DNA from: Jejuia sp043557195
GTDB taxonomy: Bacteria > Bacteroidota > Bacteroidia > Flavobacteriales > Flavobacteriaceae
Length of the DNA: 64,000 nt
Assembly (NCBI GenBank): GCA_043557195.1
Contig: CP121314.1
Span: 1,798,001-1,862,000, forward strand
Direction: 5' to 3'
In this document: positions 17,201 to 25,781 of the stretch, piece after piece
Layout of the letters: every line of letters starts with the position of its first letter
How positions within the stretch are numbered: the stretch's first letter is position 1
Program-made: the position numbers and the translations under genes
The notes under the pieces: model-generated
Database searches by the model: none
What the model was told of the DNA's origin: nothing
Seen by the model: only the letters and a program-made list of their open reading frames with translations

Positions 17201-17681
17201 CCGACTCCATATATTTAGGCTCATATGTAATATAAGGATCGTCCATATCTACCCAATAGCCCATCTTTTCAGTAAGGTCATTCCAAACATCGGTATATTT
17301 CATCACCGCCTTTCTACATGCAGCGTTATAATCTTCAACCGAAATAGTTTTGCCAATATCTTCCTTTGTAATACCAAGCTCTTTTTCTACACCCAATTCA
17401 ATAGGCAAACCATGAGTATCCCAACCAGCTTTACGCTTTACTTGGTAACCCTTCATGGTTTTATATCTAGGGAAAATATCTTTTATAGCACGCGCTAAAA
17501 CATGATGAACTCCCGGAAGCCCATTTGCAGATGGTGGCCCCTCATAAAACACATAAGGTTCATTACCTTCTCGAGTAGATACACTTTTTTCAAAAACGTT
17601 ATTTTTTTGCCAATAGTTAAGAATTTCTTCTGCAACTTTTGGCAAGTCAAGTCCTTTATATTCAGCAAATTTAGTGCTCAT
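14277..17681 (-). CDS. ileS: Isoleucyl-tRNA synthetase (type 2, GVHH signature)
   Basis: Charges tRNA-Ile. 1134 residues, the long eukaryotic-like (IleRS2) form. The catalytic domain is split by the CP1 editing domain (TTPWTLPSNTALTVGP; GTGIVHTAPTFGADD). The second signature is intact as QKMSKRLGN. The first signature, HIGH in most class I enzymes and HYGH in eukaryotic IleRS, reads GVHH here (residues 57-60, in PSANGLPGVHHVLARAIKD): the first His and the Gly have swapped places. Such GxHH enzymes have been described among bacterial IleRS2 as active and extremely mupirocin resistant. A C-terminal anticodon-binding region and a DUF5915-like tail follow. No T-box leader was found upstream. Confidence 0.97.
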   Translation of the reverse strand: MSTKFAEYKGLDLPKVAEEILNYWQKNNVFEKSVSTREGNEPYVFYEGPPSANGLPGVHHVLARAIKDIFPRYKTMKGYQVKRKAGWDTHGLPIELGVEKELGITKEDIGKTISVEDYNAACRKAVMKYTDVWNDLTEKMGYWVDMDDPYITYEPKYMESVWWLLKQIYNKNLLYKGYTIQPYSPKAGTGLSSHELNQPGTYQDVTDTTIVAQFKANSESLPDFLQNEGDIYFLAWTTTPWTLPSNTALTVGPKIDYVLVETYNQYTFEPINVVLAKKLVNYQFSGKFNRVEEKSELLNYKSGDKKIPFYVVKEFVGKDLVGITYEQLLPYTLPNDNPENAFRVISGDFVTTEDGTGIVHTAPTFGADDALVAKQATPEVPPMLVKDENGNLVPLVDLQGRFRPELKELAGKYVKNEYYSEGEAPERSVDVEIAIKLKEENKAFKVEKYKHSYPNCWRTDKPILYYPLDSWFIKVTDVKDRMHELNNTINWKPKSTGEGRFGNWLANANDWNLSRSRYWGIPLPIWRTEDGKEELCIGSVEELKAEMVKAVKAGILAEDIFADFEVGNNAEENYAKIDLHKNIVDEIVLVSPSGQPMKRESDLIDVWFDSGSMPYAQWHYPFENADFIDKGTTFPANFIAEGVDQTRGWFYTLHAIGTMVFDSIAYKNVVSNGLVLDKNGQKMSKRLGNAVDPFETLSTYGADATRWYMISNANPWDNLKFDLDGVAEVKRKFFGTLYNTYSFFSLYTNLDSFSYAEADIPLKERPELDRWILSELHTLIQKVDDYYADYEPTKAARAISDFTQDYVSNWYVRLSRRRFWKGDYQTDKISAYQTLYTCMVTIAKLGAPIAPFFMDRLYLDLNAVTQKEAFESVHLAHFPKYDASFVDKSLERKMEAAQTISSLVLSLRAKEKIKVRQPLQKIMIPISSAQQKKEILAVSNLIKHEVNVKEIELLEDASDILVKQIKPNFKVLGPRFGKDMKAIAGKVMNFTSEDINKIEQNGSFDVEINGKNITLERDDVEITSQDIEGWLVANEGSLTVALDVTISDELRKEGIARELVNRIQNLRKDSGFEVTDRIDVKLQRDEQVKQAVDSNIEYIKTETLTEELEIIDQINNGIEIAFDDVNTKLFITKH

Positions 17682-17796
17682 TTACGCTCAAATCTTATAA
17701 GTTCGCGAATTTAATGAATTATCCTTAAAAGATGAATAGCATTCGTAAATTAAATTCATCTATTCAGCCTTAGTATTATGAGGTGCTTAAAAATTA

Positions 17797-17825
17797 GAAA
17801 AGCCAAACATTACGTTTAGCTTTTC
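17797..17825 (-). terminator. Terminator of the first T9SS surface-protein gene
   Basis: GAAAAGCCAAAC (17797-17808) and GTTTAGCTTTTC (17814-17825) form a 12-bp stem with one mismatch. On the minus strand it lies just past the stop at 17852 and is followed by TAATTTTTAAG. Confidence 0.65.
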
Positions 17826-17851
17826 TTTTTTGGTTAGTTGTATTTTGGCGA

Positions 17852-20800
17852 TTAATTTTTTACCAATTTCTTAGTAATCACATTATTAGTATCTGTTCTA
17901 AATACTGCGATGTATGTGCCGCTTGCCATGTTTGGTAATTCCAATCCGTTTGTTAATCTTGTGCGCTCTACATCTGCTAGCTCCATTACACTCTGCCCTG
18001 TGATGCTGTACAACGTAAATCTTGTAACCTCTCCTTCTAGTTGCTTTGCATATAGACTGTTGGTGCCTTTGTCGTAATAAATATAGTTCTCCTCTATGCT
18101 GGCTTCTTCCGTACTTAACGTTGATGCCTGATCTTGGAATACAACCTCTAATCTTAAATTGAATATCCCCTGTTCTGAGGTAAACCTATACGGCTGATCT
18201 TCTCTTAAATTGAAGTACTCTCCCGTGAGATTGTCTCTTAGGTAAATATCTTGATCCTCTGGTATATTTTCCAATTCTGATATCTTGATCTCAAACGTAT
18301 GCTCGCCTGATGACCTAAAGTTTAACGGTACTACCTTATCTGCTGTAATTTTGCTGTACGCCTGTATGTTCATACTCTTGCCTTCCATGGCTAGGTTTAG
18401 ATCGTTGTTGCTCGCATCATGAGTCTCTGCATCATAGCCGTAATCATAGCCGTCTGTAGTTTGATCGCTAAACCCTAATAACAGTTCTCGCTTGGTGTCT
18501 GGTCCTGTAACAGAACTAAACTCCAATCGTATCTTTTGGAGACTATCTGTTTTTGAACCGTTTGATTTTGACTCAGTATTCTTTCCTGTTTTCTTGTTGC
18601 CGCCCTTCATAAATACAGAACCATTATTGTAGTTCCCATTGGCATCGGACTCTTTGATGAAAATACGCTGACCATTGTTGAACTCTACCGTCCCATCAGC
18701 TACAATCTCTGTAATAAACCCTTGGCCTACTGGTAAATACCTTGTCGGTACTTTTGTGCCTTCTAGTCCACCAGTTGTAGCGCCTTCCAACCCTACAAAT
18801 TGTGAGGCTCGTACTGCTCCCGTCTTGTTTATCTGCGCATAACCTCCATTGTATTCACTTAAGTTATGCGATGTACCGCTCCATTGTTGCCATAATTGCA
18901 AGGTGCCGTCTATCACACCTGCATTGTCATCTATAAATTCATGCACGTCTAACGCCGATGGGTATGGGTTGCCTAACAAAAATTCTGTCTTACTTGTTCC
19001 TGCTACTGATCCCGCACCACCTCTATCTTCTACATCTACTAAAATTGTACCGTTGTTGGGCTTGCCTTCAAAAATATATTGTTGTTCTGGTAAAGTAATG
19101 TCTGTACCTTTTTGAGTATAGCCTACTCCAGGGCTTATATCAGAACTTTGGGTAATTTGTGCCCAATCATAGTAAGTGACACCATTAATATAGGTAAACA
19201 ACCAATAAGTGCTTATATAGCCGCTTGAGGCGTAAGTTGTAGTAAAACCTAAATTAAACCCTGACTCATCCTTAAGCATACGAATGTTAAATACTGAGTT
19301 ATTAGTATTGTTACTACTGGTATTGTTATCCCTGAAACTCGTGGCTCTCAATGTCCCTACTGGTGATGCCCAATAGTTGTACCAATATGGATTGGAAGTT
19401 CCTTCCTGACGTCTAAGTATCTTACCCTGGGATGATGTTACCAAATCACTCGTCTCTGTCTGAATCAATTGACTGTCTCCCTGTAAATCTAATGTCCCGC
19501 TTAAATCGAAATACCAACTATTTTTAACTTCATTATCTCCGTTTACAGTTAAAGTTTTAGAGTTATCAATCATTAATCCCAGATTGGCAATAGAACTAGC
19601 TATACTAACGTTATGTGATAAACTTACAATAGAATGGCTCTTTTTAGTAGCCATGTCACATATGTCCCAGATATCTCCATGTAACCAAGTAGTCATACTA
19701 GTCCAGCTTCCATCAGCTGCAGTTTGATAAGGCATAGGAGCTGTTTGATCTTGAATGGTTAAAATATTATGAAGCTTTACGTCATTACCATTCAATGAAT
19801 GGTCATTTGTAAAATTATTAGCGATGTCTGTCATAGGGTAATACCCTTTTAGGTTGCTCCATGATACTTTTGCAGAAGAATTATAATCTATTATATCTTT
19901 AGGTATAATAGTACCTCTTATAAAACCTGAACTATTTTCAATCTCCTGATACACCATTTTTTGAATTTGTTCTTCCGTCAAAGCCGAATCAAAAACACGT
20001 ACTTCATCAATATCTCCATTAAAATGTCCAAAACCAGCAAGACTAGTATTGGTAGGGTATCTTCCTATGGTAAATTCTCTTGTTGAATAAATATGTGGGC
20101 TGCCATCAAAGTTTTTAGTTATCAATTGCGAATTCAATTTAGCATCAGTTGCACTACCCACTAATTCTCCATTAAGGTATAATTTAACTGTTTGGTTTGA
20201 AGTATTAAATACTCCAGTAACATGATACCATAGGTCGTTTTGAAGGCTTATGCCCAACGACGGATCAGGTTGAACCTGAATATTATTTGAGGGGTAATTA
20301 CTTGAAGATGTAACTTGACTTTGATCAATTACTGCAAAAGATGGTGTTCTTCCTGCAGTTAAAAACAACCTCATGCTTTCTTGACCAGCTATACTGTAAA
20401 TATTTGGTAAAGTTGCACTTGACGGCCCTTCAATTTTTATCCAACCCATAATAGTTCCCTGTGTCCAGTTGGTTATAAAAGGCGCCGTGTCTAAATAATC
20501 ATCTACACCATCAAAATCTATTGTCGCAGAAATAGGTCCCGTAAGAGGCACTACATTACTAAAAGCTAATTCCCACCTATCATTTACAGAATTTGTTGTA
20601 CCCGAAGCACTCATACTTATTTCAAAAGTAACGGTATTGAAAACCCCATTAAGCCTAATGCTTCCAGAAGCTGTTCCGTCTGTAGGTGGACCGCATTCAG
20701 AAGGTAAACTAGAATAAGTTTGTCCAGATTGTCTTTCTACTGTTGTGCTGGTTGAAATAAAATGCACATCGTTTTCAGATAATTCTGTAAAAGTAACTCC

Positions 20801-21211
20801 CGGAGTAATAACTTTTATTAAGGATGATGAAGTTAAATTATTTACAATACCGCCTCCTAACCTGTCTAAATTTAATACAGGATCAATTACATATTTATCA
20901 AAGTTAAACGTAATTTGAGCAGTATTAGGAAAAGTGTGTCTTACACTTAAAGAAGGATTCCCTCCAATTGATGGCTCACTATACGCACCAGCACAACCCA
21001 TAGTGTCATAGGTTACAAAATCATTTAAAGTATATCCTGTTCCAGAACCATAATTTGTTGCTGAAGCAACAATATTCACTGTTCCAGCAGCAGTACTCCA
21101 AGTTGTAGAGGCTCCACTTCCAGAAGCGGTCCACACTCCTGAATTTTGTGCAAATGAAAAATTACACATTACAAAAATGAAAAGTAGACTAAAGAGTAAC
21201 TTTATTCTCAT
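17852..21211 (-). CDS. T9SS-exported LamG-domain surface protein, paralogue 1
   Basis: 1119 residues. Signal peptide MRIKLLFSLLFIFVMCNFSFAQ, then a unique N-terminal domain of about 200 residues rich in Ser/Thr/Gly, a LamG/concanavalin-like domain at about 230-420 (ATIDFDGVDDYLDTAPF, FTIGRYPTN, GDIDEVRVFDSALTEEQI), a linker with SWTSMTTWLHGDIWD, and from about residue 574 a C-terminal half shared with paralogues 2 and 3. That half has TEFLLGNPYPSALDV and ends in a type A T9SS sorting domain (LYSITGQSVMEL, GTYIAVFRT, ITKKLVKN). It should be secreted through the outer membrane and anchored on the cell surface. LamG suggests glycan or protein binding; the ligand is unknown. No calcium-binding TSP3 repeats, unlike the other two. 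Confidence 0.88.
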   Translation of the reverse strand: MRIKLLFSLLFIFVMCNFSFAQNSGVWTASGSGASTTWSTAAGTVNIVASATNYGSGTGYTLNDFVTYDTMGCAGAYSEPSIGGNPSLSVRHTFPNTAQITFNFDKYVIDPVLNLDRLGGGIVNNLTSSSLIKVITPGVTFTELSENDVHFISTSTTVERQSGQTYSSLPSECGPPTDGTASGSIRLNGVFNTVTFEISMSASGTTNSVNDRWELAFSNVVPLTGPISATIDFDGVDDYLDTAPFITNWTQGTIMGWIKIEGPSSATLPNIYSIAGQESMRLFLTAGRTPSFAVIDQSQVTSSSNYPSNNIQVQPDPSLGISLQNDLWYHVTGVFNTSNQTVKLYLNGELVGSATDAKLNSQLITKNFDGSPHIYSTREFTIGRYPTNTSLAGFGHFNGDIDEVRVFDSALTEEQIQKMVYQEIENSSGFIRGTIIPKDIIDYNSSAKVSWSNLKGYYPMTDIANNFTNDHSLNGNDVKLHNILTIQDQTAPMPYQTAADGSWTSMTTWLHGDIWDICDMATKKSHSIVSLSHNVSIASSIANLGLMIDNSKTLTVNGDNEVKNSWYFDLSGTLDLQGDSQLIQTETSDLVTSSQGKILRRQEGTSNPYWYNYWASPVGTLRATSFRDNNTSSNNTNNSVFNIRMLKDESGFNLGFTTTYASSGYISTYWLFTYINGVTYYDWAQITQSSDISPGVGYTQKGTDITLPEQQYIFEGKPNNGTILVDVEDRGGAGSVAGTSKTEFLLGNPYPSALDVHEFIDDNAGVIDGTLQLWQQWSGTSHNLSEYNGGYAQINKTGAVRASQFVGLEGATTGGLEGTKVPTRYLPVGQGFITEIVADGTVEFNNGQRIFIKESDANGNYNNGSVFMKGGNKKTGKNTESKSNGSKTDSLQKIRLEFSSVTGPDTKRELLLGFSDQTTDGYDYGYDAETHDASNNDLNLAMEGKSMNIQAYSKITADKVVPLNFRSSGEHTFEIKISELENIPEDQDIYLRDNLTGEYFNLREDQPYRFTSEQGIFNLRLEVVFQDQASTLSTEEASIEENYIYYDKGTNSLYAKQLEGEVTRFTLYSITGQSVMELADVERTRLTNGLELPNMASGTYIAVFRTDTNNVITKKLVKN

Positions 21212-21378
21212 AGTTAAGTAGATTTGGGTAAATCAAAATTATCTTATTTTCAGATAGTTATATGTTTTTTCGTTTAAAATTCAAAAAAATCTTTTAACTA
21301 CTGTCTTATCGTTGAAACACATAGTAACTCGCATTATGGTTCTGGCTATCAATGCTTTTCTGTTGATTGTTTACGCTT
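21212..21378. repeat. Duplicated intergenic segment, copy 1
   Basis: This spacer between paralogues 1 and 2 is nearly identical to 25615-25781 between paralogues 2 and 3, including TAGATTTGGGTAAATCAAAA, TTTTCAGATAGTTATATG and ACACATAGTAACTCGCATTA. It shows that gene plus spacer was duplicated as a unit. It probably carries the promoter and leader of the downstream paralogue; no T-rich terminator hairpin was found. Confidence 0.8.
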
Positions 21379-24300
21379 TTATTGTTTTATTAATTTCTTG
21401 GTAATCACATTATTAGTATCTGTTCTAAATACTGCTATGTATGTGCCGCTTGCCATGTTTGGTAATTCCAATCCGCTGGTTAATCTTGTGCGCTCTACAT
21501 CTGCTAGCTCCATTACACTCTGCCCTGTGATGCTGTACAACGTAAATCTTGTAACCTCTCCTTCTAGTTGCTTTGCATATAGATTGTTGGTGCCTTTGTC
21601 GTAATAAATATAGTTCTCCTCTATGCTGGCTTCTTCCGCACTTAACGTTGATGCCTGATCTTGGAACACTATCTCGAACCTTGTGTTGAACATCCCTTGT
21701 TGTGATGTAAAACTATAAGATTGATCGTTTCTCAAATTGAAGTAATCTCCGGTTAAATTATCTTTTAAATAAATCTCTTGATCATCTGGCATGTTCTCTA
21801 AATCAGATATTTTTATCTCAAAACCATGATCTCCAGACGATCTGAAGTTCATTGGTACAACCTTATCTTCTGTTATTTCACCATATGCTTGAATATTCAT
21901 ATTCTTACCTTCCATTGAAAGGTTAAGATCATTATTACTGGCATCATGCGTCTCTGCATCATAGCCATAATCAAATTGGTCTGATGTCTCTTTACTAAAA
22001 CCTAAAAGCAACTCCCGCTTTGTCTCAGGACCCGTTACAGACTTGAACTCCAAGCGTATCTTCTGCATACTATCTTTTGAAGGTTCTGATTTAGATTGAT
22101 TTGATTTTCCTTTTTTGTTGCCGCCTTTCATAAATACAGAGCCGCTGCTATAACTACCATCTGCATCAGATTCTTTAATGAAAATACGCTGTCCGTTATT
22201 AAACTCCACATTCCCATCCGCAATTATCTCTGTAATAAAACCTTGGCCTATCGGTAAATATCTAGTAGGCACCTTAGTACCTTCAAGTCCACCGGTATTA
22301 GCTCCATCCAATCCTATAAACTGAGATGCTCTTACTGCTCCTGTTTTATTTATCTGTGCATATCCGCCGTTGTAAGCATCCAAATTATGAGAAGCACCAC
22401 TCCATTGTTGCCATAGCTGTAGAGTACCATCAATAACGCCTACATTGTCATCAATAAAAGCATGTACATCTAAGGCTGAAGGATAGGGATTACCCAATAA
22501 AAATTCGGTTTTACTAGTTCCTGCTACAGAGCCTGCACCACCTCTATCTAGTACAGCTACCAATATGGTTCCGTTGTTCGGCTTACCTTCAAATATATAT
22601 TGTTGTTCGGGTGTTAATACATCTGTTCCTTTTTGGGTATAGCCTACTCCTGGGCTTATATCAGAATTTTGAGTTACCTGTGCCCAATCGTAATAAGTAA
22701 CACCATTGATAAATGTATATAGCCAATAGGTACTTATAGAACTAGGCGCACCGTGGGACGATGTAAAGTTAACGTTGAACCCTGATTCGTCCTTTAGCAT
22801 TCGAATATTGAATGGTGAGTTATTTGGGTTATTGGCCGAAGTATTTTCATCCCTATAACTGGTGGCCCGTAAAATACTCACTGGAGATGCCCAATAGTTA
22901 TACCAATAGGCACTTGGAGTACCTTCTTGTCTGCGTAAAATTTTACCATTTGATGATGTCACCAAATCACTCGTAGTGGTCTGTAATAGCTGAGAATCAC
23001 CCAATAAATCTAAAGTACCTCCCAAATAAAAATACCATGTATTTTCAATGGAGTGGTCGTTTTCGATTGTCAATGTAGCTCCAATATCTATAAGCAAACT
23101 CGAAAACGAAATATCCTCATCAATAGTAACGTCATCAGAAATCTGTACAATAGCATGATCATTAACGGACGACATGCTTTCTATATCCCAGACATCACCA
23201 TGGGCCCAGGTTGATTGTGAGCTCCATGATCCCGAGCTTGAGGCCACATATGGCATGGGTGCCGTTTGATCTTGGGCAGTATCAATAAAGTTAATATAAA
23301 GCATATTGCCATAATTAGAATAATCGTCGGTTTTTCCTGTTATAATATTAGTCATAGGATAATAGGCGATCAAGTTGCTCCAAGGAACCGTATTGCTCGT
23401 ACCTGTATCATGGATAGGCTTTAGCACTAACTTCCCTCTTACAACCCCAGCATTCTGCTCTATCTCCTGATAAACCATTTGGCTTATCTGACTTTGAGTA
23501 AGCACTATATCAAACACCCTTACTTCGTCTATATCCCCTTTAAAATATAATTGATTTGCAACATTTTCAGTTGATAATCGTCCAACCTCAAAGCTTCCGT
23601 TGGAATCTTCAGTATTTTCAATTACTGCGCCTGTATTGGTAACAGTTGCAGAACCAGATGATTTACCGTCCACAAATAAGTTTACCTCTCCGGTAGAACT
23701 ATTATAGGTTCCTGTAATATGATGCCACTCATTCAAATTAATAGGGCTACAAGTAACCGTAACTTCAGAATTTCCTGCTGATTTTATGGTAAAACTTGGA
23801 ATATTTCCGCTACCCAACCATAGTTTACAACCAGAATCTTCTCCTGCAATCACCATGTCTGTTGAGTTTCCAGTATCAGACTTAACCCAGGCCATAAGTG
23901 TAATATTACTCAACCCATCAATAAAGGCATCTCTAGACAAATAATCGTCTACACCATCAAAATCTATAGAGGCTATCGGCGGTGGATTTGGACTAAATAA
24001 ATCTCGATAATCTAAATCACCTCCAGAAACTAAATCACCATCTGAATCTGGTAAAATTGATAAATCTGTAGGGTCTTCTATATCTTCATTTACATCCCAA
24101 TTTACATCGTTGATTCCTGTGGTTTCAAATGCATTATCTAACCCATCAACATCATCGTCTGAACCAGCAAGAGTGTTTGTCATACCATTTTCTAGTATGT
24201 CATCATAATTATCATTATCAGAATTTAAATCTATAAAATCTGGAATTTTATCATTATCTGTATCTTCTGGATAAATACCACTTCCATAGGCAATATCAAT

Positions 24301-25614
24301 ACCCGTAACAGGATCGATAGTTCCTGATGGTAAAATATATCCTATTGTAGGTTGACCTTCAACATTATCAGGAATACCGTCATTATCAGCATCAATATCT
24401 AAATGATTAAAAAAGCCATCACCATCAGTATCTTCTCCACGAACTATATTTAACGAATTTGCATTAAAATCTAGAAACTGACACTGTGTAAATGACATTC
24501 CAAATTGCCTAGTTGATCCGTAGGTTCCCGTTTTAATGGCCTGCATGCGCATTGTAAACGAATTACCAACAAACTGATAATAAGCCCTTAGTACTTTTAA
24601 GGTTGAAAACCCAGGACCTTCTTGTAATCCTGATGCACTAATTTGAATATCTCCCCCACCTAAATCTAATACTTCTAATGATGAAGGGTTTTCTGTACCA
24701 TAAGCTGCAACATCATGATATACTACCGATTCTTTAAGTCCACCACTACCATCACAATCCCATGTAATCCCATTTACTCTGAAAATTTCTGTTGAAGGCG
24801 TGGTAGTTCCTGCATTTACAATAGTGAATTTAAACGTTGCACCCGGTGTGCCGGTAGCTGCAGCGGCAAATGTTAATTCTGTTTGTAAATATGTTGGGTT
24901 ATCTACTGTATCATTGTCTATATTTGAAATAGATGTACCTGTTAATTCCATTATTTCCATTAATACATCATATCCTTGGATAGAATTACCAAATCTGTAT
25001 ACTGCTCCAACAGTGTCAATTGCTCCAGAACTAGCTGCTGCATCATAAACCCCATTTTCAAAAGCTAACTCTGGTAATGTACATTCAAACCTATTCTCTC
25101 CTAGATTTTCTATGCCGTCTGCAATTCCATCGCCATCATCATCATAATCTAAATTATCAATAATACTATCTCCGTCTGTATCAGGTTGGGCATTACACGT
25201 TGCATCACCACCAGATACATTAAAATAAATATTTTGTCCTGTAGTGCTAGCACCACTACCATTATCGTTTATTACTTCGGTGCCAGCAACTACAACTGAG
25301 ACGTAACTAGAACTAGTCCAACCATCATTAGCTATATCATATAACTTTATGTAATAATTATTTCCATTGGTAACACAACCTAAATCATATTTAGAACCAT
25401 ACCTGTTGGTAACACCTTGTTGTGAAGAAACATAACACTGATTATCATCGCAAATAGTGGCTATCAAATCGTTTGATGTGTTATACACTTCAATTCTGTT
25501 CTCATAGGCGTCACCATTCCAGACAACAGTTATTTGTACATCTGAATATTGCGCAAAAGAAAGGTTAAACGCAAATAGTGCTAAAAACACACTAAAAAGT
25601 AGTTTTAGTTTCAT
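21379..25614 (-). CDS. T9SS-exported LamG/TSP3-repeat surface protein, paralogue 2
   Basis: 1411 residues from the ATG at 25614, which opens the signal peptide MKLKLLFSVFLALFAFNLSFAQ. The open frame goes back to 25638, but the extra eight residues precede a perfect signal peptide and the 25614 start matches that of paralogue 3. Order: N-terminal beta domain with three Cys (about 22-140), acidic calcium-binding TSP3-type repeats of the DxDxDG kind (about 145-180 and 395-550), LamG domain (about 550-700), then the C-terminal half common to the three paralogues and a T9SS type A sorting domain ending ITKKLIKQ. The middle DUF-like stretch between the two TSP3 blocks (about 180-390) is unassigned. 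A secreted, calcium-stabilised, surface-attached adhesin-like protein is likely. Confidence 0.87.
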   Translation of the reverse strand: MKLKLLFSVFLALFAFNLSFAQYSDVQITVVWNGDAYENRIEVYNTSNDLIATICDDNQCYVSSQQGVTNRYGSKYDLGCVTNGNNYYIKLYDIANDGWTSSSYVSVVVAGTEVINDNGSGASTTGQNIYFNVSGGDATCNAQPDTDGDSIIDNLDYDDDGDGIADGIENLGENRFECTLPELAFENGVYDAAASSGAIDTVGAVYRFGNSIQGYDVLMEIMELTGTSISNIDNDTVDNPTYLQTELTFAAAATGTPGATFKFTIVNAGTTTPSTEIFRVNGITWDCDGSGGLKESVVYHDVAAYGTENPSSLEVLDLGGGDIQISASGLQEGPGFSTLKVLRAYYQFVGNSFTMRMQAIKTGTYGSTRQFGMSFTQCQFLDFNANSLNIVRGEDTDGDGFFNHLDIDADNDGIPDNVEGQPTIGYILPSGTIDPVTGIDIAYGSGIYPEDTDNDKIPDFIDLNSDNDNYDDILENGMTNTLAGSDDDVDGLDNAFETTGINDVNWDVNEDIEDPTDLSILPDSDGDLVSGGDLDYRDLFSPNPPPIASIDFDGVDDYLSRDAFIDGLSNITLMAWVKSDTGNSTDMVIAGEDSGCKLWLGSGNIPSFTIKSAGNSEVTVTCSPINLNEWHHITGTYNSSTGEVNLFVDGKSSGSATVTNTGAVIENTEDSNGSFEVGRLSTENVANQLYFKGDIDEVRVFDIVLTQSQISQMVYQEIEQNAGVVRGKLVLKPIHDTGTSNTVPWSNLIAYYPMTNIITGKTDDYSNYGNMLYINFIDTAQDQTAPMPYVASSSGSWSSQSTWAHGDVWDIESMSSVNDHAIVQISDDVTIDEDISFSSLLIDIGATLTIENDHSIENTWYFYLGGTLDLLGDSQLLQTTTSDLVTSSNGKILRRQEGTPSAYWYNYWASPVSILRATSYRDENTSANNPNNSPFNIRMLKDESGFNVNFTSSHGAPSSISTYWLYTFINGVTYYDWAQVTQNSDISPGVGYTQKGTDVLTPEQQYIFEGKPNNGTILVAVLDRGGAGSVAGTSKTEFLLGNPYPSALDVHAFIDDNVGVIDGTLQLWQQWSGASHNLDAYNGGYAQINKTGAVRASQFIGLDGANTGGLEGTKVPTRYLPIGQGFITEIIADGNVEFNNGQRIFIKESDADGSYSSGSVFMKGGNKKGKSNQSKSEPSKDSMQKIRLEFKSVTGPETKRELLLGFSKETSDQFDYGYDAETHDASNNDLNLSMEGKNMNIQAYGEITEDKVVPMNFRSSGDHGFEIKISDLENMPDDQEIYLKDNLTGDYFNLRNDQSYSFTSQQGMFNTRFEIVFQDQASTLSAEEASIEENYIYYDKGTNNLYAKQLEGEVTRFTLYSITGQSVMELADVERTRLTSGLELPNMASGTYIAVFRTDTNNVITKKLIKQ

Positions 25615-25781
25615 AATTAATAGATTTGGGTAAATCAAAATTATCTTATTTTCAGATAGTTATATGTTTTTTTCGTTTAAAATTCAAAAAAATCTTTTAA
25701 CTACTGTCTTATCGTTGAAACACATAGTAACTCGCATTATGGTTCTGGCTATTAATGCTTTTCTGTTGATTATATACGCTT
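25615..25781. repeat. Duplicated intergenic segment, copy 2
   Basis: Near-identical partner of 21212-21378, differing by a few substitutions and one extra T in the TTTTTTT run. It lies between paralogues 2 and 3. The similarity continues into the last coding bases of both genes (TTTATTGTTTTATTAATTTC just inside the stop). Confidence 0.8.

Noticed and set aside
17682..17851. T-box or other riboswitch upstream of ileS
   Set aside because: Searched for the T-box sequence and an antiterminator fold; neither was seen. The only hairpin here is the terminator of the leftward surface-protein gene.
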